Of a stretch of DNA of 64,000 nt, positions 1 through 14,400 are shown in pieces; positions within the stretch are counted from its first letter, which is position 1; every line of letters starts with the position of its first letter. The notes beneath the pieces are model-generated. The model worked only from the letters and a program-made list of their open reading frames with translations, ran no database searches and was not told the DNA's origin. This DNA is from Tyto alba (Eukaryota > Chordata > Aves > Strigiformes > Tytonidae). Location: positions 11,888,819 to 11,952,818 of the forward strand of contig NW_024881316.1 in assembly GCF_018691265.1 (NCBI RefSeq). The letters are read 5' to 3'. The translations under genes were made by a program, and so were the position numbers.

Positions 1-172
1 AAAAGACCTTCCTGCGAAGATCATGGATTCAAATATGGGACATTTGAACTAATACTTGGACTTTGAAATGAATTTCTTTAACAGTTTTCTCTGCAGTGCA
101 AGTTATTAAACTAAAGCTACTCTATTTCCCCAATGTGTTCAACAAAATCCTTAACGTCTAGCATGGTATCTT

Positions 173-185
173 AATAAAGAATAAA
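173..185 (+). promoter_or_regulatory. Tandem polyadenylation signals (AATAAA x2)
   Basis: Two AATAAA hexamers start at 173 and 180, seven bases apart. A T-rich stretch follows at about 225-240. It could serve a short 3' UTR isoform of the upstream gene. Usage cannot be judged from sequence. Confidence 0.4.
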
Positions 186-1490
186 GTCGTTCTTTAAAAA
201 ATCTGCTTTAAGTAGATTTTTCCCCCAAGTTTTCTTAGTTAAGGATTCCAAAAGTGGTATTCACAAATTCTTGCATTTAAATTTTTATTGCAGTGGTATA
301 GATGAATACCATCATTGGTATCCTTAAATTTTATTTCTGCTCATGAAGGTTAATCATGATTGTCTATATAGTAATCACTTATGAATTGTGTTCAGATACA
401 GCAGTTTCAGGTGTAATCATCAGAGCTGGTTAGTCAGGCATTCCAGATAGTGGTTCTTTTCAGAACCTTTTTTAAAGGGTTGGTTAACTACCTCAGTAGC
501 AGAGGATTGAACTATACCCTGTCTGTACTGTACATAGAAAATCTTTGTAGATAAAAGCAAGGCTTGTTTAATATGATATGAGGGTAAGATTATAATATAC
601 CAAATGTAACATTCTTAGTTGCCTTTAGTTCCAGAGGCTTTGTAAGACTTCCTCATGACCATCATAACAGGCCTTGCTTTTGTCGTATTTTGTGGCTGAA
701 AAAGCAGCCTTGCTTCTTCAGATATTGTAGTTATTTGGATGTATAATAGTTTAGCAAGATGTTACTTTTGTAAGACATCAGATGTTCAAAAAAAGTGCAT
801 CAGCAACTTGTACTAAATACTGCAGTGTCCCTTTATAAAAGGTCAGACTAAAACTGACAACTGTACAGTGAAGCCTGACATTTGGATATTTTGAAGTTTT
901 TCATAAATCATAGAATAGTATATGGCTGTAGTTTAGCTTTTTAGGTAAAAGGTATGTTTTCATTAGTGCATTTCTTACTGCTGATCACTGTAAAAACATG
1001 TGGATCAGCTTTCCATTTCTCTTATGCAGATCATGATAACCTGTAGAGTAGAGTAGAGTACAATCATTTGTGCTATTGTTTTTAATTTTCTAAAGCACCT
1101 TGATGACAGTGAGTGTTCAGTGGTGAAGCATCCTCTATTGAACCACCCTTAGAAAAGACAAAAACAAAAGAACCTTGCCAAGTCCAACTTCATATAGGTA
1201 AAAGATAGATAAAATTATGACTTACTTTGGACTTGGCATAAAGAGCTTCCCTTAACCCCCTGCCCAAAGGGATACTGCAGTTATACTACATACCCATAGG
1301 CACCACAATGAAAATTGAAGCTTATACCTAATTAAGGTTTTATACACACCAGTTCCCCCAGTAAATGCAAATTTAAACAAAATTAGACATGTCATATGTT
1401 GAAAATGCTCATGGCAAACAATCATTTTGCATTCCTGCAAATAAAATTGTTTTATACTGTAAGCTGGAGGCGAGTGTAACTTATTTTTGT

Positions 1491-1540
1491 AATAAAGTTT
1501 TTATTTTTTTTATGTGTCATTAATATAAATGTGTGTTAGT
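1491..1540 (+). promoter_or_regulatory. Polyadenylation signal with downstream GU/U-rich element
   Basis: AATAAA at 1491-1496 is followed by a T-rich run and TGTGT motifs at about 1513 and 1531. This is the classic order of hexamer, cleavage zone and downstream element, and it is the best-formed 3' end signal in the first 5 kb. A further AATAAA occurs at 1676. Confidence 0.45.
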
Positions 1541-2433
1541 ACAGAGATCTTCTGGTTAAAAACTTAGAATCGCACACATTTCAGTATGTTTACTTGTATT
1601 TACATAATTTTTAGAATAGTGGTTGCCAATAGCCTGTATGTTTCACATTAATTGATTTTTTTTTTTTTTTATCTTAATAAACCATTTTAGTATGTTGTAT
1701 GTCAATTACTGGGATAGCTGGGACATGAAGTGTAATTTAAAATTGTCAAGTATTCATTGGAATATGTAAATGTGCCTTGCCAGTTTTGAACTTTAAGACA
1801 AAGAAAGTGAATGATGGTGAAATGCGTAAGAGACATTTGCTACCACAGTTTCATATACTGCCCTTGCTAAAGAAAAGTAACTTTTTCCTCTGATTTGAGC
1901 ATAAAAGTATACAGTTGCGTTAGCTTCTGAATTTTCAAATCTAGTGATAGAATTTTAGGCTTATGGAAAGTGGGTTTGCTAATTGTAGCCTTAAGTATAA
2001 TACTGAATTTCAATGTAATCCTTGGTGCTGGCATTCCCAGTGCCAAGGAGTTTAAATGCTCCCTTCAAAGAGGTTGCCATGCCTACTGGCACTTTTACTG
2101 TCATATGGTTTTATAAGGAACGCTGTCAAGATGTGGAAACCAATTTTGAACTTGCTATAAAATGAAAACACTGGGGGCTGTAGGAGAGGGGAAGTCCTCA
2201 GATTTCTTATTCTTGAAATCTCTCCATTGCTGAAAAACTTAAAACACTTGTGGGATCACAAGTGCTAGTGACTAGTTCGTAGTCTGGAAATGTGGTGGTG
2301 GGAGGGAATAACACATTTATGGAATTATAACAGTTGATGGAAGTGCATAAAAACATTGCTATTAAGGCACTACATGTGTTGAAATTGTGGATCATATCCT
2401 TAATTTCAGCTCTGATAAAAGCATAGGGGATGA

Positions 2434-2464
<31 letters not shown>

Positions 2465-5400
2465 GGCAAAATTGCCAGGAAAGTGTTTGCTTTTAATGGA
2501 ATGGAAGCAATGGTGAGCGAGCAAAATATCAAGATCTTGACAGTGTTCCCTCTAATTATGAACTCAAGCCATTATAACTTTTAAAATTAAATATGATTTG
2601 CACTGTTCTGATATTGGTGCAGTTTTTTAGCAAAATGATCAGAAAACTAAATTGCATGTGTTGATTAATATTGTGGAAAAAAAAAAACTAAAATCAAAAA
2701 ATTGTTATTTTCAAAGCTTTAAATTTGATTGTGTAAAGAAAAACCATTCATTATTAAGTGGAAATACTGGTGAGAATGGGCAAGTGCATATATACGACAT
2801 CAGTTTGGTTGCACTTGGGTGTTGGTAAACTTGAAATGTTGTACAGCAATAATGCATCTCATATGGGTGCTTTGGTGACGAGTGGTCATATAACACACAG
2901 TTCTCTTTGGCATGTTGAAGGCAAGTGTTGACTTAATGTATTTTATGCTGCCTCTATTTATTCTCACAGGAGGCTTTCTTTACTGAAACACCTGCAAAGG
3001 TTTGAGTATAAACTAGCATAGTTCCATATTGGTTTGTAATGTGTTCCTAAATTTGAAGTCTAGTTGAATTTAATAAGAAATTGGAAACTGCTGCTGCTGC
3101 TTAACACTTCTGGTTTATAAACACTCCAATACACAGCTTTTTAAATTATACTCTTGTTTTAATATTTTTGTTTGAAGAGTTTCATATAGGACATACAACT
3201 GTAATTTTTTTTTGTTGTTTTTGCTTTTTAAAGAGGAGATTTGTTATGACCGAGAACTTAAGTTTGTGTTTTCAGTGTTGGAGGAAGGCTGTTTAACTAC
3301 AGATACTGAGACCAGTTTCTGAATTTCTGTGTTGTACAACTCTTACCTAAAGACTGTCTTAAAAATCTAAAATAAGGAATACTAATTCTGTTCTTGTTGG
3401 GGATGAGGGATATGACATAGTCCAAGATAAGCCAAGCCTCCTCTAAAGGTAGGATTTCCAACTTAATATTTCAGTATAGAAATGTTATATATGGCTGCAA
3501 CTTTTTCCATTGTGCCTTTGAACATTTTTCAGAGGCTTAACCTTTCTGTTCAGCCTAGCAGTTATTTTGATGCTTCCATACATCAGTGAGAGGACATTTC
3601 TCTTTTTTGAAGACATAAAACTTAAAGGCAACATGGACATAAACACATGTAACATTTTCTGGAAAGAGTGTGTTCAAATTGATACATTCCACAAAATTAA
3701 GACTGTTATTCCCTCGCTCGCATTAGTGAAAACTTAGTGGAAAATGTTAATTGTTTAAAATGGAATAGCAGGTTTTGGAAGTAGACAATAAGGCAATAAA
3801 CTTGATAATGTGTAGTGTTCTGAGAATTGGAATTGGTAAAGTTGGAGTTTGAGATTGTGTTCATAGCCTGGAGCTTATGAATCTCAGCGTTATGACTGGC
3901 TGTGATGGACTTAAAAGTCTGTCTTCACCGAGTGTCTTGCTGAATTAATTCCAGCACCAGCACATGACATCTCTTGGCTGGGGATAGCTAGTTTCATTAG
4001 TTGGGCAGAGGAAATGCCAGATTGTACTGTCATTTGCTCTGTCAGACAAAAACAGTATGTGGCAACAGGAGAGGAAGTCAAGCTGAAGTTTCCTTGGTCC
4101 TTAATACAGGTAGTGGGAAGAGAAGGAATAAATTACTGCTACTTTACAGCCATCTAGTGCAAACAAACATAAAGCTTCCTAGAAGCTCTGATGTTAAACT
4201 TTTTTCTGGGAGACTGGTTTTCACATAATCACATGATCAACTCTTTGCAAGTGTTTAATTATACTTCCTTGTGTTATAAAATCCACGGGATGGAGTGACT
4301 TTTCTCCTTTGCCTTGACTGTTACAATAGACATGTTGAAAAGTGCCACTAGGACTAGCCTGTTAGTTTATTTGGAATTTGGAGAGAGGGGTGATTGCCTC
4401 ATGTAATGATACCTTTTTCTCGCCAATATATAAGTGGTTACTAGTTTTTTCCACAAACAGACATATTTTTAAACAGCCAGCTCATGAGTGGCTGTTGCAC
4501 AGCTGAGCTCATCTGGAAACACTGGGTTATATTGATTTTTGAAAGTTATCTTCATGAAAGCTTCTTTAGGTGGTCAGACTTCCAGGTACCTGGTAGAAGC
4601 TTTTTAAGAAAGAATAAAATCATCTGACAGTCTAGAAAACACAATCATAGTGTGTGGGTAATAGGTAATTAAATACGGCTTGAATATTTAAAGTTTTGGT
4701 TACAGGAGACATTTCAGTTCTAAGAGTTGTTTCGTTCCTGAATGTTCATGAAACTTAGTGTCCACTCCAAAGCCAACACTTAATTTCTGGTAATCATTCA
4801 GGTAAAATTTGCAGTGTCAGAAATCTGGATTCCCTCCAGTCTGAGAACCATACATTTGTCTGGTTAATGGTGACAGTTCACTAGTTCACTATCTGTGTTC
4901 GCACAGTTAGCATGACAATACAATTTTACTTGTTTTGATCACTAATATGTAGAAAATACATTGAATCTCACTACATCCTTTCTTTGCACTAAGGAAGTTA
5001 TGAAATGCGTTCTTAGCTCTGCTACACAGCCAGTAGAATAGCCTATGGCATTTGACTGCACAGGAGATAATGGTAAGTAAAAATAGACATTCTAGTACTT
5101 AAATGATTTGCAGTACCTAAAATCCAACTTCAATAGACTGTTTAGTTGACTCCTTATCTGCAGTTACTAAGGAGGTTGTGGGTTTTAACTCTTTAATTTT
5201 AGTGTGTCCACTTCAATGCTAAGTGAATGTTGAGTGTAATCATCTGATACTGTTTAATGTTACATACTTTAGTTCTAATCTCCAAAATGCTTCATAGATA
5301 ATTCAGGATGTATTTTTAAACTGATGGATTAGCAATCATAGTAGTTTAAGGGATTTTCCATGAACACAGTCATTGAAAGCGAGGAACTGGAATATATCAG

Positions 5401-8400
5401 GTCCCTGAGTTCCTGGTTCCAAGTGTAGCATTTCCACTGTTGTAAAACTGTATTACTAAAGGTAGCTAATTTGGGATTAAAAAGCGTCCTCTGTGAGAAT
5501 TGAACAAAGGCAATTTTATAGATGTTCCATTAGTAAATGAAAGCTTTTCTTAAGGTGCAGTTACAGCATACTTAAGATTGAAGCTCTGTATTACAAAACA
5601 CTGGTGAGAGCTAGCCTAAAAAAAAAGAAAAAAAAAAAAAGATAATTAATCTTTTCATAATGCAGATATATCACAACTGGAAGATTATTTTAATCTTTAA
5701 TATTACGGCACTTGAGATGACAAGTAAAATTACCTAGTCCCTGCATCTGGAAAAGCTGAAGTGGCTATTAAAGGCTGATCTTGTTTCAGATTGTGGTCAA
5801 AGGTTTCATTTGGATAGTACAATTAAACGTTTTTCCTCCGGTGCGAACAGTTGTTCTGACAAGCTAACCTGTTTCTGACCAGTGGTTTTCAACAGAACTT
5901 TTGAGCTCTGTATATGTGCTTAAATTGGTATTTTTAGCAGAAGATGAACCTCCAGTGACAGTCACTGGTGTATACGTGAGTAGTACTTTCACCAAGAAGT
6001 GACCACTGTGACTTTGACTTGAACTAGTCTAGTGAAACTGTCCTTTATCTATATTACCTACACTTCTACAGAAGTATGTTAGTTTACACTTTTGAATTGG
6101 TGAGATGCTTAAAAGCTACTTTGAAGAAAACCGTGGCATGTATGCTGTTAAAAATGTCAGAAATTTGCAAATTAAGAAATATGGTGCAGGTTTCAAGTTA
6201 ATGGAAGACTAGAGTTGAATATAAAGGGGGGAGGAGGGGAATGTCATAACTTCACTTACTGGAAGTCCTGAAGGTACCACAAGGTTTAGGTGGCTGTAAG
6301 TGTTAGCAGTGGGTACAATGGAAGCTGGATTCATGTATCTGCTGCCTTGCTCCACTATGTTTTCATAATGTTAACATGGCCTCTCAGAAAATTATTTAAA
6401 AAAGAGCCCCACTATGGGATTAACTCCAGTGAGATTAATTTTCCAGTTAAAATTAAGAAGAGTCTGGAAGATCTTAAATCCATTGGATTTAAAATAATGT
6501 GTGTGTTGTTTGCAACTTGGTTTTATATAAAAGTGATCTTACAGTGGGAATGGTGTAGTAAATGGCACTTTGCATTTATTTTTATTTAATAGGATACTAA
6601 TCTGAAATACACAGTTTGGTTTGTTGATGTTCTGAGGCATTCAGGTGGTCATGTTTCTATCCAAGAAAATGATCTTAATATTTGGAATGAACTGACTGGG
6701 ATGCCTCAGACTCAATAGTTGCTTATTTGAGGTAGCTGGTGTTAGGTTAACTGTTGAAATCGGTACAGATATCTAATAGGAAGTACAGAGTTTTGTTTTC
6801 TTAATAGCAATATCTAAACTTACACAGTTTATTGCCCTCAGAGTAACATTTCAAGGGAGTACTGCTTTCATTGAGTAATGAATGAGAGGCAGTATAGAGA
6901 TTAGTGGTGAGAAAGCACTGCTGACTAAGCTTTTGAAAAGCAAAGGCTTCCAGTTTGTAACGTGCTTTGAGGTGCATTAAGGTGTGCTCACCACACGGCT
7001 ACAGATGGCACTGAGGTAAATCAGGTAGTGGTCACATCTCCACAAGGTTAGCTCAAACTACCTTCAGTGATGGCCTGTGCTAAAGCAGATTATTTGGTAC
7101 TGAAGTATGTTAAAATGCTTTTGTAATTCTACTGTGGAGTTAGTAAAGAACAACTAGGATAGTAACCAGCACAGCTGCAGGTAGATGATGATCCACTCCG
7201 ATTTTTGTAGTGTCTAGAAGAATAAGAGGCAGTCACGCATAATGTGTTTTTAGCATTCCTTAAATTTCTAAGTCTTTTTGAAGCAACCTTTTCCTATTTT
7301 AATATACAGAGATGAAAACATGTAAGGTTTCAATTCTGTATGCAGTTTAAAGATACAGGGACACATTAACTTAGCAATTCTGTTTTAAGATGGCTGGATG
7401 TAGCTAAAGCCCAGTAATAAAGGTATGTATTTTAGAATCGCAATTTTTTTACTCTGAAGAAAGGCCCTGCTATTAAACAGATACTCAGTCTATTTTAGAA
7501 TACCTCTATCTGGCAAAAATGCATATATTGGAAAAAAATACTGCAACATCCCCCCTCCCCTGTATCTCAAAGGTGTTTAGGAGAGGACTTGAATATGCAG
7601 CACTTTGTAAGCATATGCAGGTTAAATACATGATAGATGTTGAATTCTTAGATATGGGGCAAGTGAGATGAATGCGATAATCCTGGAACTTCTGCTTCTC
7701 AAACACGTCAGAAATAAGGTAGAGAGATCTCAGCTTTCACAAATGAACTAAAACTGTTTAATACTCAGTTTAAAAAAGAACAGACATGTCTTGACTCGGA
7801 CATCTTGAAGGGCAAAAAGTGTCCTTGAGAAAAGGAAAGCCTAGTGTCTTCTGTAAATAACTTTGTTTTTTCTAAAGCAGTGATGACAACCAGGGAAGTT
7901 CCTCCTCGGAGGCATACAAGCAAGCATATTTGTCTTGTATTTAAAAGGTTGACCTAGGAGTGATAGAATCACAAACACTCCCCACTTGGGAAATCTCTTA
8001 ACAAAGCATATTCTTGTTTGCTCCCTGAGAGAACATAAGGTGATGGAACAATTGGGAAAAGAAATTGTTTACTTGTGGGCACAAGATGGCCACTAAATGT
8101 GCCTGAACCTGTGCTACTGGCCAGTTTATAGTTCAGGGTTAAAGGCAAAATAGCCAGGGAAACAACCTGGTAAGCCACAGTGTAGAACAACTTCATTTAG
8201 TAGCTGTGTTACAGCTTTGTAGGGTCTTTCCTGCTATTAATCAGTCTATCCTTTTCCTGTGAAAGGTAGGTACACTCTAAGCCAGGCACCATCTAGCAGC
8301 CACAGCGCGATGTGAAGGGAATGTCAGGGGATGGATCTTGCCCAGATTCAAACATGAGGTCGAAAGCAAACACAGGGTCCTTGGATTACGTGTCAAAAGG

Positions 8401-11400
8401 TAAGAAGATCCTGTCCTGGCTGTCAAAATCATCAGGGCCGCTTTATCTTGGTAGAAATTTCAGAAGAAAATTTTCTGGAAATGCCCTTGTAAGGGAGGAG
8501 GTTTTGAACATGGCAAAATATAAAAATGGTGAAAAAGCCCAGTTGCTATGCTTAATGCTATTTCAAATGTCCTATTCTGAGAGGTGAGTGATAGCCTAGA
8601 GCTGCTGTTTGTAAACCTGCTACTTTTGAAGTGATGAACTAATAGTCTCAGCCCTAGGGAAGCAAGAGTCAGTCTTGAATATCCAGTACACATTCCAAAT
8701 AGGGACCTTTTTATCAGTATAGGTGAGGAGTTCTTCCATCTCTTTTTACTGATACAACATTTGCCACTCAGTGCCCTTAATAGTCCCTTAAAGGGTGGAC
8801 AGAAGCAGGGTAGTGGAGGAAAACTGTTTTTAATGGGGCCTGATGGTGCCTCCTAATTGAGAGATGTTTGAAGGAATGCAGTGTTCATAGCATAGCTTGC
8901 ATGTAAAGTCTTGAGTTGAATGTCTCAACGCAGGGGACAGTGAGAATAGGTGTTCCGTTTGTAAAGCTGGGTTGAATCAATGCCAACTCAGCAGCCCCTT
9001 TGGAGATTTCAAATCCAGTATGGCCCCAAAGAGCTCCCAAGTACACCAGCTTCTTGTACAGAGGTTTTGTGTTTTTTTTTTTTTTTTTGAAAGCGTGCAG
9101 TATAAGCCCAGCATCCTGAGAGAGAGAAGTGGCTGATCGTTTCTTGGGACTAGGCCAGGACTTTTCATTAAAGACCTGGTGGTGCAGGTGGCCCGAATAG
9201 GTATATCCCACACCTGAGGTGGTCTTCCTGTGCTGAGAATGAAGGTATTTATCTGGGCAATAAATGAACAGTATGTGTTTGGAAACGGACATCTAGGACC
9301 TCAAGAGAGAAGAGTTAAGAGCCTGTATGAAGGTTGCTGAATTTTGAAGGTGTTCAGTTTCCTCAGGTCTAGGCTAGAGCTTAAGACAAGAAAATGCACT
9401 TCCTTAATGAGCAAAAGGAGTTTTATTCTAAGACTGTCAAATGTAAAAGCCTGTATCAGATCGTAAGGAGAAGGCTGAAGAGGGAATGTGGTAAGGTATT
9501 ATATACAAATTGTGGTTTGCCAGGATGGTCTCTCCTTACAGAGTTAAAAGAGGATCAGGTGTAAGTAAGGTTTTGTATCTTGTTCATCAGCACTCAGGAT
9601 ATACAGAAGCATTTGTTTTCACAGACAGCTTTCAGTGGGGAAAAGTTGTCATTTTCTCTGCAGGTGAGCATGGTGAGCAGCATCTCTGAAGACTCAGTGG
9701 GAGATGGGAACGATCCTGACTGTAGAAGTAATGCGAAGTGAATATCCATTGGAGATCGGTGCATGTTCTAAGTTCTTGGTGAAACTCAGGTGAGCAGCTT
9801 TGACTAAGACACCTTGGACTAAATGCACTAACTCCATGTCCTCTTACTGCCAAAACTGCTCCTCCAGATAATCCATGATTTCAATGTTGTTTATTTCTTT
9901 TGCTGATTTTTAGCTATTGCCCTTGGGCTTCAGGGAAGGAGAGAGGGTCATTACTGTAGCTTGACTTCCTCTCCAGATGTAACAAACAACAGAAAGAGAA
10001 AATTGAGAGGGAAGCACAACTGGGCATTGGTCCCCACCATTATGGTCTAGGAGAACACCAGATACCTGAGCTTTTCAGAATGGAGACTGGTATTCCAAGT
10101 TTCCTGACCATAACATATCTCCACACTGGATGTAGACAATACGCAGTATGGTGATAGATTAGTATTTAGTCTACAATTTACCATATCCATAATCAGTGGA
10201 GAACTTACTACTTATCCTAGATAAATAATAGTTATGAGACTCTTATATGGGCTGCTGGGAACCTGGATGATATTAGAACCCTTTCTCCATTTTGATATGA
10301 AACAAAATCTACTTTCTTGAGGAAGAAAAAAAAATCCTTCCCTCTTGCGTCTGAACTTCACTGACCTCAACTTGAGGTCAGTCTGAGGCCTCCAAGTTCT
10401 CTGTGTTGTTATGAGCTATCTTAAGTGCATCTGCTGAAATCCCAGACCTCAATCTTTACCTGTAACTCCGGGGTGGGGGGGAAATACTACATACTGGACC
10501 TACAGTGAATACCCCAAATTTGAGATTAGACTGGAGGACTCAAGTTATTAAGGGAAAGAAAATGTTACTCCTTACAGTACAGTTTTATAAGATAGTAAGC
10601 TGATTTTCATATTAAAATGCCCCCTTCTTAATATATACTTTAAAATACGTATGTATATGTAAAAGGGGAAGAACTTAATGCCTAGCATTTTAAGCCGTTT
10701 CTTTTATACTTCTGTAGAACAACAAAGATAAGCCAGGTAGCTTATAGAGGAGCAAGTCACTCAGTCACAAATCAAATATTGATTAGGGAAGTTTTAGAAT
10801 AATAGAGTGTTAATAATAGTCCCCCATACAATATCAGACCTTAGTAGCTCCAATGCCTTTCCTAGTTAGGATACTAGTTACTTAAACAGAAAATAAAAAG
10901 CAAGGCAAAACTTTAAGTAATGGAGTTTCCCAGAAATTAGCGAAGTCTACCAAATAGTCCTTGTTTCTTGATTTCATGATTTGTGCCTTTTCTGGATAGC
11001 TCAAAGTCCTCTTACGTACCTAAGCATGCACTCTCCCTCCCCAAAGGACACTTTAGGGAAAACCACTGTGCAAGTGTCAAGTGTGCACCATAACCAGGAA
11101 CTTCATTTGCAGGACCTCCGGAGGAATCGCAAGTAACTGTTCTTCGCTGCTCTGGAAGAGACCGTGGCTTTCTGTCCTGCCAAGGTACGTCTGCTGCTAG
11201 GCCTGCGGAGGGATCGTCTGCTTCTACAGAAGCACCATTAATGCCAGTGCTAGAGGTGAAGTGGTATATAATGATACATCACTTTTCTTTTAAATATGCC
11301 AGCATTTTTCAGGGGAAAAAAAGGGTTTGCCATACCTTCAGGAACTTGGGCAGATGTCTATTAAAAAGCATTAATCAGCTATGAGCTGTAAAGAAGCCTG

Positions 11401-14400
11401 GCCTTGCAGAGCTCGGTACTGAGCCCCACTTCTTAAATTCTCTCATTAAGACTATTATATCCGTCTTGTAGTGGGAGCTTTACCATGGGGCTGTATGCTC
11501 CAGTTATACCACAAAATAAGTAATACAGGCAAGGTGATCCTGTGGTTCAGAAAGCCTCAGAACTCATCCTTACGTATGAGGAGGAATAGCCCTCTGTTCA
11601 GGCTCTCTTAGTATCATCTTGTGCATTCTACCTGTTAACATAAATCAGAATTTTGTTGGTTTTGTCATGTATTCAGTATTCTTGATAGGGAAACATAACA
11701 TTTATCTCCTATTTCTTTTTATTTGCTCTTTAACCATTCTGAAAACACCTCAGGTTTTGCTGTACATCATTTAAATGGAGGAAAATGTCAGATTGATTCT
11801 ATACATCTTCAGCCAAGAAATGGTAAAGAACACGATATCCAGGTTGTACAACTGGTTCTGTAACAATTCCTGTAAAGTGTTTGATGAAAGACTTAACTGA
11901 AGCACAAATAACTTTTTGAGGGTGATAATTAACGTTGTTTAACTCTTACCCTATACTGCTTTTACATACTTCATGTTTTCTGAGAAACTGGTTGCTTGAG
12001 CTAAAAATATCTCTGGAATTCTGACCTGACAAAAATGCTCAAGGCATTTACTGCTGTATCCACAGAAGCTAAAGCAGTGGGCTTCAAGATACCAGCTCGT
12101 CAGTCACCAAAACAGATCTCTTCACTCTGTCTGGGTTTACGTGATCATTATCAGCACATCCAGTGACCGTGTTAGTATCACTAGATACTAACATACAAGC
12201 TGGCTCACAACAGCAGCCTTCAGTGTTACAGTTAGTATTTTTTCCGCTTTTGAAGAGTTCTGCATGTTGATTAGAACTTCTGAGTATGTGAAGACTTCAG
12301 ATTGGGATTTTTTTTCACTCTTTTTCTTCTGAGATGAAAAAAATTAATCCCATTAAAAACTAGGGTTATGTCCAAATGAGGAAAAAGAATCACAAATCTT
12401 CATAGGCTAAAATGTGAAAATACACTGAGGTGGGGCACAAAGTAGTTAAGGAAAAATTTATGAAGGAAATAGTTCTACTAATAAAAATAATATCAAATGC
12501 TATTTTATTGAACAGTTTTGTTCCCCCTATTGCAGCCTGTCCCTGCTTCAGCACTACAAAACAGAGAAGATTATAAAATTGGAAAAGGATAGGGAGAACA
12601 ACAAAGATAAAAGGTACAAAAGTGCTCTCATGTGAAGAACAATGCACTGGAGCAGGAATCTTCGTTTTGGAAAAGACAGTTTGCTCAGGTGGCTAAAGTA
12701 TTTTGATAAAATGATAAGCAGCAATTGTGCTGAGTATGGAATAATTTTTCACCATCTCTTATACTAAATGAAACACATGAATGTTGAGAGGGCTGTGCCT
12801 TCCCTTACACAAGCTTAAATAAGTGGTGGAACTCCTTGCTGCATGATCTTTGTGGATGTTGAAGTTCATCGCTGTTGAAAAAGCAACTTGCAACTTAGGA
12901 AAAAGATTCTTTCTCGGGATATCCCCAAGATTGCGAATCAGAGTAAAAGAATGTTCCAGGGAAATATTAGCATCTTGCTATGCTTTTATAACTTTTTCCT
13001 AGGTATGCATCCCCTGATGGCCGTCATCACAAACAGGATGCTCACTTCTCTGAACTTCTGCTGAACCAGTAGAACTGTTCTGTGAATGCATAAAGTATCT
13101 CTAATGAAAAACTTACAGTAGCTTTAAATTCTCCAGGTCTCATAATCACAGTTATGAGGCATAGGTGCAGCAACACTTTGCAGTGATTTAACAGAAACAC
13201 ATGTCATCTTACAAGGATTTTTTTGACACTTTTTAATTCAGCTGAAACAAAGGAACATGGTTCAAGTTCCTCCTCAAACTCTCTACTTGAAAATTTCCCC
13301 CTTTGTCCTCAAAGTTAGTCAGTGGAAATTCCCTTCAGGACCTGACATAGGTATTTTTACAAAGTGTGTATCCAGGGCAGGGTCGTCTTTATCCCCAAAG
13401 TAAGTAAACAGTTTAATTTCCATTTAGACTGAGCTCTTAAGTATACACTATGGCATTATTTTAACTCTTTGCATCGATACAGCTCCTGATTTCTTTCATA
13501 GACTTTTTCTTACAGATAACATCCAGCTATTTCCTGCCCCGCCCCCTCCCCCCTTCCTCCCTGATCAGCCTAGGTTTTTGGAAGGAATTAGGTTTTCCAA
13601 TCTTTCTCCTGCACATACCAACTAATTCAGCTACCTCACTTAATGCTTGATTATGGTGCATATCCAGCAAGCTTATCTTTTGCTCTGGAGAACCAATATA
13701 AAATTTCCATAGACTATACCTTTGCCAAATGTGGCCACAAACCTAAGACTCATTTCCTTACGCATTTTCCCAATGTCTTCTGTATAGGTCTAGTGCCCTT
13801 CTTTGTGCATATTCCTTAATGGTGTGTTTTCCTGGGCTTTTGTTTTGTGTGGTTTTTTTTTTTTTGTTTTTTTTTTTTTTTTTATTTTGCAGGCCTCTAT
13901 TTCTTATTGTCTGTAGTCATCTTCTACACGCACCTTGCAACTTTCTGCTATATATCCTTTTCCTCTAAAGTCCCATAAACTGTAGTTTACAACAGGACAA
14001 ATTATTTTCATCTCTAATCTTTAAATTCTCTCCAGTATCTAGTCTGTGAAGGAATGTATTCAGAAAAGTCCTTTCCACACAAACAATTTGAAGAAAAGCT
14101 CCTTATATCTACTAGTGGTGCTCTGATCCTTTTAATTTCTCATTGACAGTTGCAAGTTACTCATGTCAAAACCGCCTTTAGCACATTGCTATTTTTTTTT
14201 TTTTTTTTCTTCCCAATGGTGCATTTTCCCAAATTGCGGACCTTGCTTGTTCCCAGTGAAATTGTAATACATTCAGCACTTCTCAGCATCTCTCATTTGC
14301 CCAGTGTCATTCCTGTTGGGCATGCTAAGCTGACCCTCTGGAAACTGTCTTACTTGAAGTGGGTTCTTTCTTGAATTTTCTTACCAGAACAGTCTCCCTG

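Larger units (their letters stand above)
1..1540 (+). other. Putative 3' UTR of an upstream gene (probably SYNCRIP)
   Basis: No coding frame is present: all three forward frames stop within the first few hundred bases. The stretch is AT-rich, has no recognised repeat, and contains two polyadenylation configurations (tandem AATAAA at 173-185, and AATAAA at 1491 followed by U- and GU-rich sequence). This is what a terminal-exon 3' UTR on the + strand looks like. In human, SYNCRIP (hnRNP Q) lies directly upstream of SNX14 in the same orientation, which is why I suspect it. That is synteny-based inference; no SYNCRIP protein sequence is visible, and the stretch could also be intergenic. Confidence 0.4.

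Noticed and set aside
8885..9292. 135-codon minus-strand ORF with a Lys run
   Set aside because: The Lys run comes from a homopolymer tract, no known domain is recognisable, and there are no framing splice or promoter signals. Left as chance.
10355..10385. Short inverted repeat (TGACCTCAACTTGAGGTCA)
   Set aside because: It resembles an inverted pair of nuclear-receptor half sites, but a single short palindrome in 13 kb of intergenic DNA is within chance and has no supporting context.
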